64,000 nt of DNA, taken from NCBI RefSeq assembly GCF_011758765.1, contig NZ_JAANOU010000001.1, positions 4,588,001-4,652,000 of the forward strand. The letters run 5' to 3'. This document shows positions 36,721 to 47,766 of the stretch, in pieces (position 1 is the stretch's first letter; each line of letters begins with the position of its first letter). The notes beneath the pieces were generated by a model, which was given only the letters and a program-made list of their open reading frames with translations, was not told the origin of the DNA and did not search any database. A program made the translations under genes and the position numbers. This stretch comes from Amycolatopsis viridis. Lineage in GTDB: Bacteria > Actinomycetota > Actinomycetes > Mycobacteriales > Pseudonocardiaceae.

Positions 36721-38766
36721 GTGGCCGTCCGAACTGCGTTCCCCGGTGTCAACGAGCTCCTCTCGACCGCTGTCGAGGCGCTCGGCGGTGCGGAGCGCGC
36801 CGGCCAGGTCACCATGGCCGAAGCGGTCGGGCGGGCCATCCGCACCGGCGAGCACCTGGCCGTGCAGGCGGGCACCGGCACCGGGAAGTCGCTGGCCTAC
36901 CTGGTGCCGGCCATCCGGCACGCGGTCGAGAAGGACACCACGGTGGTCGTGTCGACGGCCACGATCGCGCTCCAGCGCCAGCTCGTGGACCGCGACCTGC
37001 CGCGGCTGGCGAAGGCGTTGAAGAAACCGCTGGGCCGCACCCCGACGTTCGCCATCCTCAAGGGCCGCCGCAACTACCTGTGCCTGCACCGGCTGGATTC
37101 GGGCGCCCCGGAGGAGCCGGAGGACCCGGCGCTCTTCGACCCGTTCGCCGTGTCGCGGCTGGGCAAGGAGGTCACGCGGCTGCGGGAGTGGGCGTCCGAC
37201 ACCGAGACCGGCGACCGGGACGAGCTGGTGCCGGGGGTGTCCGAGCAGGCGTGGCGGCAGGTGTCGGTCACCGCGAAGGAGTGCCTGGGGGTGGCGCGCT
37301 GCCCGATCGGGCAGGACTGCTTCGCCGAGCGGGCGCGCGGTGAGGCGGGCAGGGCCGACGTGGTGGTCACGAACCACGCCCTGCTGGCGATCGACGCGTT
37401 GCAGGGCTACCAGGTGCTGCCGGAGCACGACCTGGTGATCATCGACGAGGCGCACGAGCTGGTCGACCGGGTGACGTCCGTGGCCACCGGTGAGCTGACG
37501 TCGTCGGCGGTCGCGGTCGCGGTGCGGCGCTGCGGGAAGCTGATCGACGCGGGCACGGCCGACCGGCTGCAGGAGGCGAGCGAGGGCCTGGCGCTGATCC
37601 TGGAGGATCTGCCGGCCGGGCGGATGGACACCCTGCCGAAGGCGCTGGGCGGAGCGGTCGCCGCGGTGCGGGACGGGGCGCACGCCTGCCTGTCCGCGCT
37701 CGGGTCGGACCGCAAGGAGGACGTCGAGGAGGCCACCGCCCGCAAGCTCGCGCGGTCGCAGCTGGAGGAGGTGCACGACACCGCGGTGCGGCTGCTCGAC
37801 GCGTTCGGCGAGGACGCGGCGCACCAGCGGGACGTGGTGTGGTTGTCCAACGACAAGTTCTCGTTCGGCAACCGGCCACCGACGCTGCACGTGGCGCCGC
37901 TGTCGGTGGCCGGGCTGCTGCGGGAGCGGGTGTTCGCGCAGAAGACCACGGTGCTGACGTCGGCGACACTGGCGCTGGGCGGTGCGTTCGACACGCTGGC
38001 GCGGCAGTGGGGGCTGCCGCCGTCGCAGGCGCGGGTGGTCAAGGCCGAGGGCACGGCGTCGGAGAAGGCGCCGCCGGCGGACGACGACGAGCTGAAGTGG
38101 TCCGGATTGGACGTCGGGTCGCCGTTCGACCACCGGCGCAACGGGATCCTGTACGTGGCCAAGCACCTGCCGCCGCCGGGGCGGGACGGCCTGGGCGAGA
38201 AGACGCTGGACGAGATCGCCGCGCTGATCGAGGCCGCCGGCGGCCGCACCCTGGGACTGTTCTCGTCGATGCGGGCGGCGAAGCAGGCGACCGAGGAGCT
38301 GCGGGACCGGATCGGGTTCCCGATCCTGTGCCAGGGTGAGGACGCGACGTCGCTGCTGGTGACGAAGTTCGCCGAGGACCCGCGGACCTGCCTGTTCGGC
38401 ACGCTGTCGCTGTGGCAGGGCGTGGACGTGCCCGGGCCGTCGCTGCAACTGGTGATCGTGGACCGCATCCCGTTCCCGCGCCCGGACGACCCGGTGTCCT
38501 CCGCGCGCCAGCGCGCGGTCGAAGCCCGCGGCGGCAACGGTTTCCTGCAGGTGGCGGCCACCCACGCGGCGCTGCTGCTGGCGCAGGGCACCGGGCGGCT
38601 GCACCGGTCGGTGGGCGACCGGGGTGTGGTGGCGGTGCTGGACTCCCGCCTGGCGACGGCCCGCTACGGCGGCTTCCTGCGCTCCTCGCTCCCGCCCCTG
38701 TGGCCCACCTACGACCCGGAGGTGGCCAGAGCGGCGCTCCAGCGCCTCGACGCGGCCGCCGGCTGA
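36721..38766 (+). CDS. dinG: ATP-dependent DNA helicase DinG family (XPD-like)
   Basis: 681 aa, GTG start. Walker A VQAGTGTGKSLAYLVPA (~50), FAILKGRRNYLCLHRL with the first Cys of the Fe-S site, then KECLGVARCPIGQDCF (further Fe-S cysteines), VVVTNHALLAID, DEAH box VIIDEAHEL (~240), motif GLFSSMRAAKQ, GTLSLWQGVDVPG and the final RLHRS..DRG motif VI. A 5'-3' helicase that unwinds R-loops and damaged forks. Equivalent to Rv1329c next to pncB1. Confidence 0.93.
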   Translation: MAVRTAFPGVNELLSTAVEALGGAERAGQVTMAEAVGRAIRTGEHLAVQAGTGTGKSLAYLVPAIRHAVEKDTTVVVSTATIALQRQLVDRDLPRLAKALKKPLGRTPTFAILKGRRNYLCLHRLDSGAPEEPEDPALFDPFAVSRLGKEVTRLREWASDTETGDRDELVPGVSEQAWRQVSVTAKECLGVARCPIGQDCFAERARGEAGRADVVVTNHALLAIDALQGYQVLPEHDLVIIDEAHELVDRVTSVATGELTSSAVAVAVRRCGKLIDAGTADRLQEASEGLALILEDLPAGRMDTLPKALGGAVAAVRDGAHACLSALGSDRKEDVEEATARKLARSQLEEVHDTAVRLLDAFGEDAAHQRDVVWLSNDKFSFGNRPPTLHVAPLSVAGLLRERVFAQKTTVLTSATLALGGAFDTLARQWGLPPSQARVVKAEGTASEKAPPADDDELKWSGLDVGSPFDHRRNGILYVAKHLPPPGRDGLGEKTLDEIAALIEAAGGRTLGLFSSMRAAKQATEELRDRIGFPILCQGEDATSLLVTKFAEDPRTCLFGTLSLWQGVDVPGPSLQLVIVDRIPFPRPDDPVSSARQRAVEARGGNGFLQVAATHAALLLAQGTGRLHRSVGDRGVVAVLDSRLATARYGGFLRSSLPPLWPTYDPEVARAALQRLDAAAG

Positions 38767-38805
38767 CCGCCGCCCGAGCCGGCTCCGTGCCCCGCTTCGG
38801 GCCGG

Positions 38806-38823
38806 CCGCAGGCACGCCTGCGG
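38806..38823. terminator. Hairpin between convergent dinG and osmC-like gene
   Basis: CCGCAGG-CACG-CCTGCGG: 7-bp exact stem with a 4-nt loop (38806-38823) in the 73-bp gap between two convergent stops. Confidence 0.65.
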
Positions 38824-38839
38824 TGAAGCGCGCGCGGGT

Positions 38840-39235
38840 CTAGCCGGCGAACTCCTCGGTCACCGGAATGCCCTTCTTGAGGGTCCGGGACACCGTGCAC
38901 AACCGCTCGATCGCCCGGTCGACCGACGTCACCAGCTTCTCGCGCTCCTCGGCGCCGAGGGCGGACAGGTCGACGTCGAAGAGCACGTGCACCGCATCCA
39001 GCTCGGAGGCACCCTCCCGGCGGTCGGCGCTCACCGCCACCCGCAACGGCGCGTCGGTCCGCCGGGTGATCAGCTCCTCGGCCGTCACCGCTGCGCACCC
39101 GGCCGCGGCGATCTGCAACAGCTCGGCCGGGGAGAACGCCCCCGCCGCACCTTTGCGGCCGATCCGCACCGTCGCGCCACGCTCATTGCGTCCCACGAAC
39201 TCGTGCTCGCCTTCGCGGCGGACGTCCAGGTTCAC
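38840..39235 (-). CDS. OsmC/Ohr family peroxiredoxin-like protein
   Basis: 131 aa from the GTG at 39235, with GAGGAG five bases upstream; an earlier GTG would overlap that site. FSPAELLQIAAAGCAAVTAEELI carries the peroxidatic Cys and AIERLCTVSRTLKKGIPV the second Cys, the OsmC/Ohr pair. Reduces organic hydroperoxides with lipoyl or thiol partners. Last of a minus-strand series ctaD-serB-PTH2-osmC, 19 bp after PTH2. Confidence 0.88.
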   Translation of the reverse strand: MNLDVRREGEHEFVGRNERGATVRIGRKGAAGAFSPAELLQIAAAGCAAVTAEELITRRTDAPLRVAVSADRREGASELDAVHVLFDVDLSALGAEEREKLVTSVDRAIERLCTVSRTLKKGIPVTEEFAG

Positions 39236-39254
39236 CAGCACTCCTCGATCGGGG

Positions 39255-41236
<1,982 letters not shown>

Positions 41237-41258
41237 CTACCTGCCCGGACGCCGTTGG

Positions 41259-43040
41259 TCACTGCTCGCTCGCGTTGTCCTTGTCGTGGTCACCCGGGAT
41301 GACCGCGTCGGTGAGGGCCTGCGACGGGGCCTTGACCCCGGCGTGGACCTTCGGCTTGCCGAAGAAGCCGATCTCACCCTCGTGGTGCATCCGCTCGACC
41401 ATGTGCGGGTAGTGCATCTCGAACGCCGGCCGCTCGGAGCGGATCCGGGGCAGCTCGGTGAAGTTGTGCCGCGGCGGCGGGCACGAGGTGGCCCACTCCA
41501 GCGAGTTGCCATAGCCCCACGGGTCGTCCACCGTGACGAGCTCGCCGTACCGGTAGCTCTTGAACACGTTGTAGATGAACGGCAGGGTCGACGCGCCGAG
41601 GATGTAGGCCCCGATGGTCGAGATGGTGTTCAGCGTGGTGAAGCCGTCGCTGGCCAGGTAGTCGGCGTAGCGGCGCGGCATGCCCTCGGCGCCCAGCCAG
41701 TGCTGGACCAGGAAGGTGCCGTGGAAGCCGAGGAACGTGGTCCAGAAGTGCAGCTTGCCGAGCTTCTCGTCGAGCATCCGGCCGGTGATCTTCGGGAACC
41801 AGAAGTAGATGCCGGCGAAGGTCGCGAACACGATCGTGCCGTAGAGCACGTAGTGGAAGTGCGCCACCACGAAGTAGCTGTCCGACACGTGGAAGTCGAT
41901 CGCGGGCGCGGCCAGCAGGATGCCGGTCAGACCACCGAAGAGGAAGGTCACGAGGAAGCCGACCGAGAAGATCATCGGCGTCTCGAAGCTCAGCTGCCCC
42001 TTCCACATGGTGCCGATCCAGTTGAAGAACTTCACCCCGGTCGGGACCGCGATCAGGAAGGTCATGAAGGAGAAGAAGGGCAGCAGCACCGCGCCGGTGG
42101 CGTACATGTGGTGCGCCCACACCGCGACCGACAGCGCCGCGATGCCCAGCGTCGCGAAGACCAGGCCCTTGTACCCGAAGATCGGCTTGCGGGAGAACAC
42201 CGGGATGATCTCGGAGACGATGCCGAAGAACGGCAGCGCGACGATGTACACCTCGGGGTGCCCGAAGAACCAGAACAGGTGCTGCCAGAGGATCACGCCG
42301 CCGTTGGCGGGGTCGAACACGTGCGCCCCGATGTGCCGGTCAGCCATCAGGCCCATCAGCGCGGCGGTGAGGATCGGGAACGCGAGCAGCACCAGGATGC
42401 TGGTGACCAGGATGTTCCAGGTGAAGATCGGCATCCGGAACATGGTCATGCCGGGCGCGCGCAGGCACACGATCGTCGTCACCATGTTGACCGCACCCAG
42501 GATGGTGCCCAGACCGGAGACCGCGAGGCCGGCGATCCACATGTCGGCGCCGATGCCCGGCGAGTGGATGGCGTCCGACAGCGGGGTGTAGGCGAACCAG
42601 CCGAAGTCCGCCGCACCGCCGGGCGTGAGGAAGCCGGAGACGGTGATCAGGCCGCCGAACAGGTACAGCCAGTACGAGAAGGCGTTCAACCGCGGGAACG
42701 CCACGTCCGGCGAGCCGATCTGCAGCGGCATGACGAAGTTCGCGAAGCCGAACAGGATCGGGGTCGCGTACAGCAGCAGCATGATCGTGCCGTGCATGGT
42801 GAACAGCTGGTTGTACTGCTCCTGCGACAGGAACTGCTGTCCCGGGCGCGCCAGCTCGGTGCGGATCAGCATCGCCATCGCGCCGCCCACCATGAAGAAG
42901 GCGAACGACGTGACCAGGTACATGATGCCGATCTGCTTGTGGTCCGTCGTGCGGAACAACCGCAGCAGCAACGAACCCTTGGCCTCCTGTCGCGCCGGGT
43001 AGGGACGCGTGACAATCGGCTGCGGGGCTACGGCTGTCAC
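41259..43040 (-). CDS. ctaD: Cytochrome c oxidase subunit I (aa3 type)
   Basis: 593 aa from the GTG at 43040, with GGAGG upstream; further upstream codons have no site. Twelve membrane helices. Haem a ligand in [10 protein letters not shown], CuB ligands [11 protein letters not shown] (His-Tyr crosslink) and AHHMYATG, and haem a3/a ligands in [10 protein letters not shown]. It ends with a hydrophilic tail of ~60 residues. Terminal oxidase of aerobic respiration, in the membrane. Followed by serB 28 bp downstream, as in mycobacteria. The divergent kinase-like gene is 110 bp away. Confidence 0.97.
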   Translation of the reverse strand: MTAVAPQPIVTRPYPARQEAKGSLLLRLFRTTDHKQIGIMYLVTSFAFFMVGGAMAMLIRTELARPGQQFLSQEQYNQLFTMHGTIMLLLYATPILFGFANFVMPLQIGSPDVAFPRLNAFSYWLYLFGGLITVSGFLTPGGAADFGWFAYTPLSDAIHSPGIGADMWIAGLAVSGLGTILGAVNMVTTIVCLRAPGMTMFRMPIFTWNILVTSILVLLAFPILTAALMGLMADRHIGAHVFDPANGGVILWQHLFWFFGHPEVYIVALPFFGIVSEIIPVFSRKPIFGYKGLVFATLGIAALSVAVWAHHMYATGAVLLPFFSFMTFLIAVPTGVKFFNWIGTMWKGQLSFETPMIFSVGFLVTFLFGGLTGILLAAPAIDFHVSDSYFVVAHFHYVLYGTIVFATFAGIYFWFPKITGRMLDEKLGKLHFWTTFLGFHGTFLVQHWLGAEGMPRRYADYLASDGFTTLNTISTIGAYILGASTLPFIYNVFKSYRYGELVTVDDPWGYGNSLEWATSCPPPRHNFTELPRIRSERPAFEMHYPHMVERMHHEGEIGFFGKPKVHAGVKAPSQALTDAVIPGDHDKDNASEQ

Positions 43041-43150
43041 TCCTGCCTCCAAGTTCTGCTTTGGTGTGTCAGCGGCCGCGGCGGGGCGACCAGTCCGGAT
43101 GGTATCCCTCGGCTCCGACACTGTTGCGCACCGGCTGGGAAGATCACGCC

Positions 43151-43984
43151 ATGGGAGACCCGTTCGTCACCGCGGCGGTGGCCGCGGCGGTCGAGGTCGG
43201 GAACCGGTTCCACCTGCCGACCGAGTTCCCGGAAGTGCTGGCCACGCGGTCGAACGTGCTGGTGAGACTGGGTGCGATCGTGGCCAGGGTACCGGCGACG
43301 ACGCTGGTCGCACGGCCGGAGGTGCAGCGGTCGCTGGTCCGCGAAGTGGCACTTTCGTCGTTCCTCCAGAGACGGGACGCTCCGGTCGTACCGCCCTTCG
43401 AGAGCCCGGGGCCACACCTCGCGCGGGACCTCCCCGTCACACTGTGGCGTTTCACACGTCACGATCCGGATCACGTCTTCTCCCCCGCCGAAGTGGCCTG
43501 GTCGCTCGCCGAGCTGCACGCGGCGCTGCGGGAGTTCCCGGACGAGCTGGACGCGCCCGGGCCGCTGGTCGAAGCCCGGAGCTGGGTCGAGCGGCTCGCC
43601 CTGCCCGCGGAGCTCGCGGACGAGCTGGCGGCGGCCGAGGCGGCCCTGCCGGCCACGTCCGGCCGGCCCCTGCACGGCGACGCGCACCCCGGCAACCTGC
43701 TGGCGACCGCGAGCGGGCCGCGGTGGATCGACTTCGAGGACACCTGGCGCGGTCCGGTGGCCTGGGATCTGGCGTGCCTCGTGGCAGCGCCGCAGCCGGA
43801 CGGCCGGGCCGCGGCGGACGCCTACCCGCACGGCCCCGATCCGGATGAGCTGGCCCCATGGGTGCGCCTGCGCGAGCTGTTCGCAGTGTGCTGGCGGTTC
43901 GTGGTCGCGCGCCGGTTCCCCGGCCGGCTCCCGGACGCGCACGCCGGGCTCCGGCGGTTCCAGGCCGCCCGTGGCCCCCGCTAG
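43151..43984 (+). CDS. Aminoglycoside phosphotransferase (APH) family protein
   Basis: 277 aa, kinase-like fold. The N-terminal lobe has [23 protein letters not shown] and [11 protein letters not shown]; the catalytic loop is [14 protein letters not shown] with the Asp base, and the metal Asp is in [18 protein letters not shown]. These resemble APH and choline/homoserine kinase-like proteins in actinobacteria. Substrate unknown; antibiotic resistance should not be assumed. Single gene, convergent with the alpha/beta hydrolase after 24 bp. Confidence 0.85.
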   Translation: MGDPFVTAAVAAAVEVGNRFHLPTEFPEVLATRSNVLVRLGAIVARVPATTLVARPEVQRSLVREVALSSFLQRRDAPVVPPFESPGPHLARDLPVTLWRFTRHDPDHVFSPAEVAWSLAELHAALREFPDELDAPGPLVEARSWVERLALPAELADELAAAEAALPATSGRPLHGDAHPGNLLATASGPRWIDFEDTWRGPVAWDLACLVAAPQPDGRAAADAYPHGPDPDELAPWVRLRELFAVCWRFVVARRFPGRLPDAHAGLRRFQAARGPR

Positions 43985-44008
43985 CCCCGGCGACGCGGTC
44001 CCGCCCGG

Positions 44009-44761
44009 CTAGCCGAAGGGCCACCACCCGAGGATCGCCTCGGTGACCATCGCCGGTGCCTCGACCGGCGTGAGGTGCCCGGCCTGCGGCACCACCACCA
44101 GCTCGCCGCGGGGCAGCGACTCGGCCATCTCCTGCGCGGCGCCGGGCGGCGTGAGGGTGTCCTGCTCACCCACGACGACCAGCGCGGGAACTCCGGTCGC
44201 GGCGAGCAGGTCCGTCGAATCGGGACGGTCGGCCATCGCACGGGCGGCCCACGCCACGCCCGCCCCCGGCTGGCTCTCGATCAGGTCCCGCACCGACTCC
44301 ACCACTTCCGGCCGTGTCTGGCGGGTCTCGGCGCTGAGCAGGTTCGGCACCATCGACTCGGCGAGCCAGCCGGACACCCCGTCGGACTCCGCACGCCCGG
44401 CGATCCCACGGCGGGCCTCGGCCGCCTCCGGGGTGTCGGCCGAGGCCTTGGTGTCGATGAGGACCAGCCCGGCGACCCGCTCGGGCGCGGCGCGCAACAC
44501 CGCCATCGTGACGTAGCCGCCCATCGAGCAGCCGCCGAGCACGACCTGCTCGAGGCCGAGCTTGTCCAGCAGCGCGAGCACGTCCCGCGCGGCGTCGTCG
44601 AGGCTCGGCGCGCGGCCGGTCTCCGGCAGCGGTGTCCGGCCGAGGCCGCGCTGGTCGGGCGTGATCAGGCGGTGGCGCGTGGTGAGGCCGTCACGCAGCG
44701 GCCGCCACATGCGGGCGTCCACCGGGAACGCGTGCAGGAGAACCAGGGGAAGATCAGCCAT
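44009..44761 (-). CDS. Alpha/beta hydrolase
   Basis: 250 aa. LVLLHAFPVDARMWRPL (oxyanion hole HAFP), PDQRGLGRT, nucleophile elbow LGGCSMGGYVTM with Ser near 80, Asp in VGEQDTLTPP near 205 and His in PQAGHLTPVEAP near 230: a complete triad. Resembles BioH/3-oxoadipate enol-lactonase-like esterases; substrate unknown. The ATG at 44761 overlaps the first possible ATG of the divergent acetyltransferase, so one of the two probably starts elsewhere. Confidence 0.88.
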   Translation of the reverse strand: MADLPLVLLHAFPVDARMWRPLRDGLTTRHRLITPDQRGLGRTPLPETGRAPSLDDAARDVLALLDKLGLEQVVLGGCSMGGYVTMAVLRAAPERVAGLVLIDTKASADTPEAAEARRGIAGRAESDGVSGWLAESMVPNLLSAETRQTRPEVVESVRDLIESQPGAGVAWAARAMADRPDSTDLLAATGVPALVVVGEQDTLTPPGAAQEMAESLPRGELVVVPQAGHLTPVEAPAMVTEAILGWWPFG

Positions 44762-44801
44762 GACCGCGATTGTGCTGGACGAACGCGGGTACCGTCGCCT
44801 C

Positions 44802-45314
44802 GTGAGCGTCCAGTGGCGGGACATCCGCACGGAGCGGCTGCTGCTGCGGCCGCTGCGCCCGGACGACCGGGACGACGTGGTCGCGATCCAGACCGACCCG
44901 CGCACCCACTGCCACGACCCGGCCGCGCCCACCCGCGGAGAGGCCGACGTCAAGTTCACGGCCTGGCTGGAGCACTGGAACGCGCACGGCTTCGGCTACC
45001 TCGCGGTGCTGCCGCTCGGCTCGGCCGAGCTGATCGGGGTCGGCGGGCTGCAGCACACGCAGTTCGACGGCCTGCCGCTGCTGAACCTCTACTACCGCCT
45101 GCGGCCCACCGCCTGGGGGCGCGGCTACGCGACGGAACTGGCCTCGGCCGTCGTCGAGTGGGCCGAGCGGGACCTGCCTGGGCTCCCGGTGCAGATCAGC
45201 GTGCACACCACCAACGAACCGTCACTGCGGGTCGCGGAACGGCTCGGCTTCACCGTCTGCGCCGAGAGCTTTTCCGACGGCACCACTTCCCAGCACTTCC
45301 GCAAACCGCGCTGA
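44802..45314 (+). CDS. GNAT family N-acetyltransferase (RimJ-like)
   Basis: 170 aa from the GTG at 44802; an ATG at 44760 would add 14 residues and overlap the divergent gene's start codon. IRTERLLLRPLRPDDRDDVVAIQTDP opens the fold, GVGGLQHTQF forms the central strand, YRLRPTAWGRGYATELASAVVEWA contains the Q/RxxGxG/A acetyl-CoA loop (WGRGYA), and TTNEPSLRVAERLGFTVCAE is the typical end. Acetylates an amino group of an unknown substrate, possibly a protein N-terminus. Confidence 0.85.
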   Translation: MSVQWRDIRTERLLLRPLRPDDRDDVVAIQTDPRTHCHDPAAPTRGEADVKFTAWLEHWNAHGFGYLAVLPLGSAELIGVGGLQHTQFDGLPLLNLYYRLRPTAWGRGYATELASAVVEWAERDLPGLPVQISVHTTNEPSLRVAERLGFTVCAESFSDGTTSQHFRKPR

Positions 45315-45317
45315 GTA

Positions 45318-45617
45318 TCAGAACCGCTTCCGGGTGGGACCGCGGCGGGTGCGGGCCTGCCAGCAAGCGCGGTGCCAGTGGCGGCGGTCGGCGACGGACC
45401 CGAGTTCGTCGGCCGGCCAGGCGACCACGTGCGGCACGCCGGGCTGGATCTCGTGGTCGCAGCCAGGGCAGCGGTACACCTTGGTCGCCTGGCTGCCCGG
45501 CACGCTGCGCACCAGCCAGTCGCCGTCCGGGCCGGACTCCGCACGCGCCCACCCGGAAGCCGCCCCGGCGCGGTCGGCGTCGGGGCGGCCACGGTGTGGT
45601 CGGTGGCGGCGCGGCAC
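45318..45617 (-). CDS. Small actinobacterial protein with zinc-ribbon-like motif
   Basis: 99 aa, GTG start. The C-terminal half VYRCPGCDHEIQPGVPHVVAWPADE...RRHWHRACW has two Cys pairs/His that could bind zinc (C-P-G-C and H-W-H-x3-C). The N-terminus is Arg-rich and low complexity. Similar small proteins in actinobacteria are often labelled ATP/GTP-binding without evidence. Function unknown. Convergent with the acetyltransferase, 3 bp apart. Confidence 0.65.
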   Translation of the reverse strand: MPRRHRPHRGRPDADRAGAASGWARAESGPDGDWLVRSVPGSQATKVYRCPGCDHEIQPGVPHVVAWPADELGSVADRRHWHRACWQARTRRGPTRKRF

Positions 45618-45633
45618 CCGGCCACGGTATCGC

Positions 45634-47067
45634 CTACGCGGTGCGCTCGGGCTCGCGCCGGAAGGTGAGTGCCACCACGAAGGTGAGGCACGCGATGACG
45701 ATCGATCCGGTGAACGCGGCCGTCATCCCGCTGACCATCACCTCGTGCGGTCCGCCGGTCGCGGCGCGGCCGGCCGTGCCGAAGATCGTGACCAGGATGG
45801 CCAGGCCGAGCGTGGAGCCGGTCTGCTGCAGCGTCTGCATCACGCCGCCGGCGGCCCCCGCGTCGGGCCCCGGCACGTTGCTCATGATGATCACGCTGAG
45901 CGGGGCGAACGCGAGCCCCATGCCGAGTCCCATGAGGATCATGGGGCCGAGCACGCCGCCGGCGTAGGTCGAGCCGGCCTCCAGCTGCGTCGCCCACGCC
46001 AGCCCGGCGATCATCGACAGGGTGCCCGCGATCGCGATCGGCTGGGGCCCGAACCGGGGCAGCAACCGCGGGATGATCCGGCTCAGCACGAAGACCAGCA
46101 CCGCCATCGGCAGGAACGCGAACCCCGTGCCCAGCGCGCTCATCCCCCGCACGTCCTGCAGGTACTGCGTGAGGAAGAAGAACATCGACATGCCGATCAT
46201 CGGCCCGAAGAAGAAGTTGGCGTAGGCGGCAGCGCGGTTGCGGTCGCGGAACAGGCGCAGCGGCAGCAACGGCTGCGCGGTCCGCGCCTCGACGGCGAGG
46301 AACGCCCCGATCAGCACCGCACCGGCGGCGAGCGCGGCCACCGTGAGCCCGTTCGTCCAGCCCACTTCGGCGGCCCGGATGAATCCGTAGACCAGCGCCG
46401 CGACCCCGAGCGTCCCCGTCACGGCCCCGGGCAGGTCGAGCCGGGCCGGGTGCCGCGGCGGTTCCGCCACGAACCGGGTGGCCAGCACGGCCACCACCAG
46501 CCCGAACGGCACGTTGATGAACAGCACGGCACGCCACGACAGCCATTCGGTGAGCAGCCCGCCGAGGATGAGGCCGACCGCGAACCCGGCGCTGGACATG
46601 CCGGCGAACAGGGCCAGCGCGCGCAGCCGGGCCCGGGGTTCGGTGATCGTGGTGGTGAGCAGGGCGAGCGTGCTCGGCCCCGCGGCGGCGGCGCCGAGGC
46701 CCTGCACGATCCGGGCGGCGATCAGCAGGGCGGCCGACCCGGCCAGCCCGCCGGCGAACGAGGCGACGGTGAACAGCAGCACACCGCCGATGAACAGCCG
46801 CTTGCGGCCGAACAGGTCGCCGGCGCGCCCGCCGAGCAGCAGCAGGCCGCCGAAGACCAGGGTGTAGCTCGACATGACCCAGCTCAGGGACGCCGGGGTG
46901 AACCCCAGGTCGGCCTGGATCCGGGGCAGCGCGACGTTCATGACCGTGATGTCGAGGACGAACATGACTTGGCAGGTGAGCAGGATTGCCAGCGCCACGC
47001 CGGTGCGTGGCCGCGCGGCGGTCGCAGCGCCTGCCGTGCGGGACGCGGGCAGCGTTGTCTCGGACAA
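45634..47067 (-). CDS. MFS drug efflux transporter (EmrB/QacA, 14-TM type)
   Basis: 477 aa from the TTG at 47067, which has GGAG seven bases upstream; no ATG or GTG fits upstream or shortly downstream. Fourteen membrane segments. VMFVLDITVMNVALPRIQADLGF (motif D), LLLGGRAGDLFGRKRLFIGG (motif A), ALLIAARIVQGLGAAAAGP (motif B) and GFAVGLILGGLL (motif C) are drug:H+ antiporter-2 motifs. Exports cationic or other drugs. Divergent TetR with three inverted repeats between, so regulation is local. Confidence 0.9.
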   Translation of the reverse strand: MSETTLPASRTAGAATAARPRTGVALAILLTCQVMFVLDITVMNVALPRIQADLGFTPASLSWVMSSYTLVFGGLLLLGGRAGDLFGRKRLFIGGVLLFTVASFAGGLAGSAALLIAARIVQGLGAAAAGPSTLALLTTTITEPRARLRALALFAGMSSAGFAVGLILGGLLTEWLSWRAVLFINVPFGLVVAVLATRFVAEPPRHPARLDLPGAVTGTLGVAALVYGFIRAAEVGWTNGLTVAALAAGAVLIGAFLAVEARTAQPLLPLRLFRDRNRAAAYANFFFGPMIGMSMFFFLTQYLQDVRGMSALGTGFAFLPMAVLVFVLSRIIPRLLPRFGPQPIAIAGTLSMIAGLAWATQLEAGSTYAGGVLGPMILMGLGMGLAFAPLSVIIMSNVPGPDAGAAGGVMQTLQQTGSTLGLAILVTIFGTAGRAATGGPHEVMVSGMTAAFTGSIVIACLTFVVALTFRREPERTA

Positions 47068-47096
47068 GAGAAGACTCCAGTGGACGGACGGGAAAT

Positions 47097-47180
47097 AAGC
47101 GGACAGACTCTCCGCTTCACTGGGGTTAGCATATGGAGAAGGTCTCCGGTTGCGCAAGAGTATCCGGAGAATGTGTCCGG
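47097..47180. promoter_or_regulatory. Three inverted repeats between efflux pump and TetR gene
   Basis: AAGCGGA-N7-TCCGCTT (47097-47117), GGAGAAGGTCTCC (47135-47147) and CCGGA-N7-TCCGG (47164-47180). The last two share a GGAGA/TCCGG-like core (GGAGAAGGTCTCCGG; CCGGAGAATGTGTCCGG), spaced about 31 bp apart, and are the better operator candidates. The sequence TTAGCATAT between them is the probable -10 region of the pump (on the minus strand) or of tetR. Confidence 0.6.
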
Positions 47181-47196
47181 TTTTGAGGTGAGGCGC

Positions 47197-47760
47197 ATGA
47201 TGGCACCGCGGCCGATGCGCGCCGATGCGCGGCGCAACTACGAGCGGCTCCTGGCCACCGCGCGCGAGGCGTTCCGCGAGCACGGCCCGGACGCACCCCT
47301 CGACGACATCGCCCGCCGGGCCGGTGTCGGCGCCGGCACCCTCTACCGGCACTTCCCCAACCGCGAGGCGCTGATCGAAGCCGTCTACCGCGACGACATC
47401 GAACGCCTCTGCGCAGGCGCGCACCAACTGCTCGCCGAGCACGAACCGGGCAAGGCGCTGGAGCTGTGGATGCGCGACCGGCTGGCGTTCGTGCTGCAGA
47501 AGCGCGGGGTCGCCCACACCCTCAAGGCCGCGATGGACCGGGATTCGGAAACGTTCGCCTACTGCCGCTCACTGATGAACGACGCCGCCGAGGAGGTGCT
47601 GCGGCACGCGCAGGAGGCCGGTGCCGTGCGGGCGGACGTGCAGCCACGCGACCTGCTGCTGCTCGGGCACGGGGTGTGCGTGGCCGCCGACGAGGACGAG
47701 GAGCTGGCCGGCCGCCTGCTGAGCGTGATGCTGGACGGCCTCAAGCCGCAGCCGGCCTGA
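47197..47760 (+). CDS. TetR family transcriptional regulator
   Basis: 187 aa; ATG ATG tandem start at 47197/47200 with GAGGTGAGG upstream. N-terminal DNA-binding domain at ~8-55: NYERLLATAREAFREHGPDAPLDDIARRAGVGAGTLYRHFPNREALIEAVY. Ligand domain with MRDRLAFVLQKRGVAHTLKAAMD and a C-terminal LLLLGHGVCVAADEDEELAGRLL resembling SbtR-like C-terminal domains. Probably represses the divergent efflux pump until a drug binds. Confidence 0.9.
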   Translation: MMAPRPMRADARRNYERLLATAREAFREHGPDAPLDDIARRAGVGAGTLYRHFPNREALIEAVYRDDIERLCAGAHQLLAEHEPGKALELWMRDRLAFVLQKRGVAHTLKAAMDRDSETFAYCRSLMNDAAEEVLRHAQEAGAVRADVQPRDLLLLGHGVCVAADEDEELAGRLLSVMLDGLKPQPA

Positions 47761-47766
47761 GCCGCC

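Noticed and set aside
43151-43984. Aminoglycoside resistance gene
   Set aside because: The kinase fold is present, but many actinobacterial housekeeping proteins share it; nothing specifies an aminoglycoside.
45634-47517. 627-aa version of the efflux pump
   Set aside because: The N-terminal extension overlaps the TetR gene and the operator region; motif D begins shortly after the TTG at 47067.
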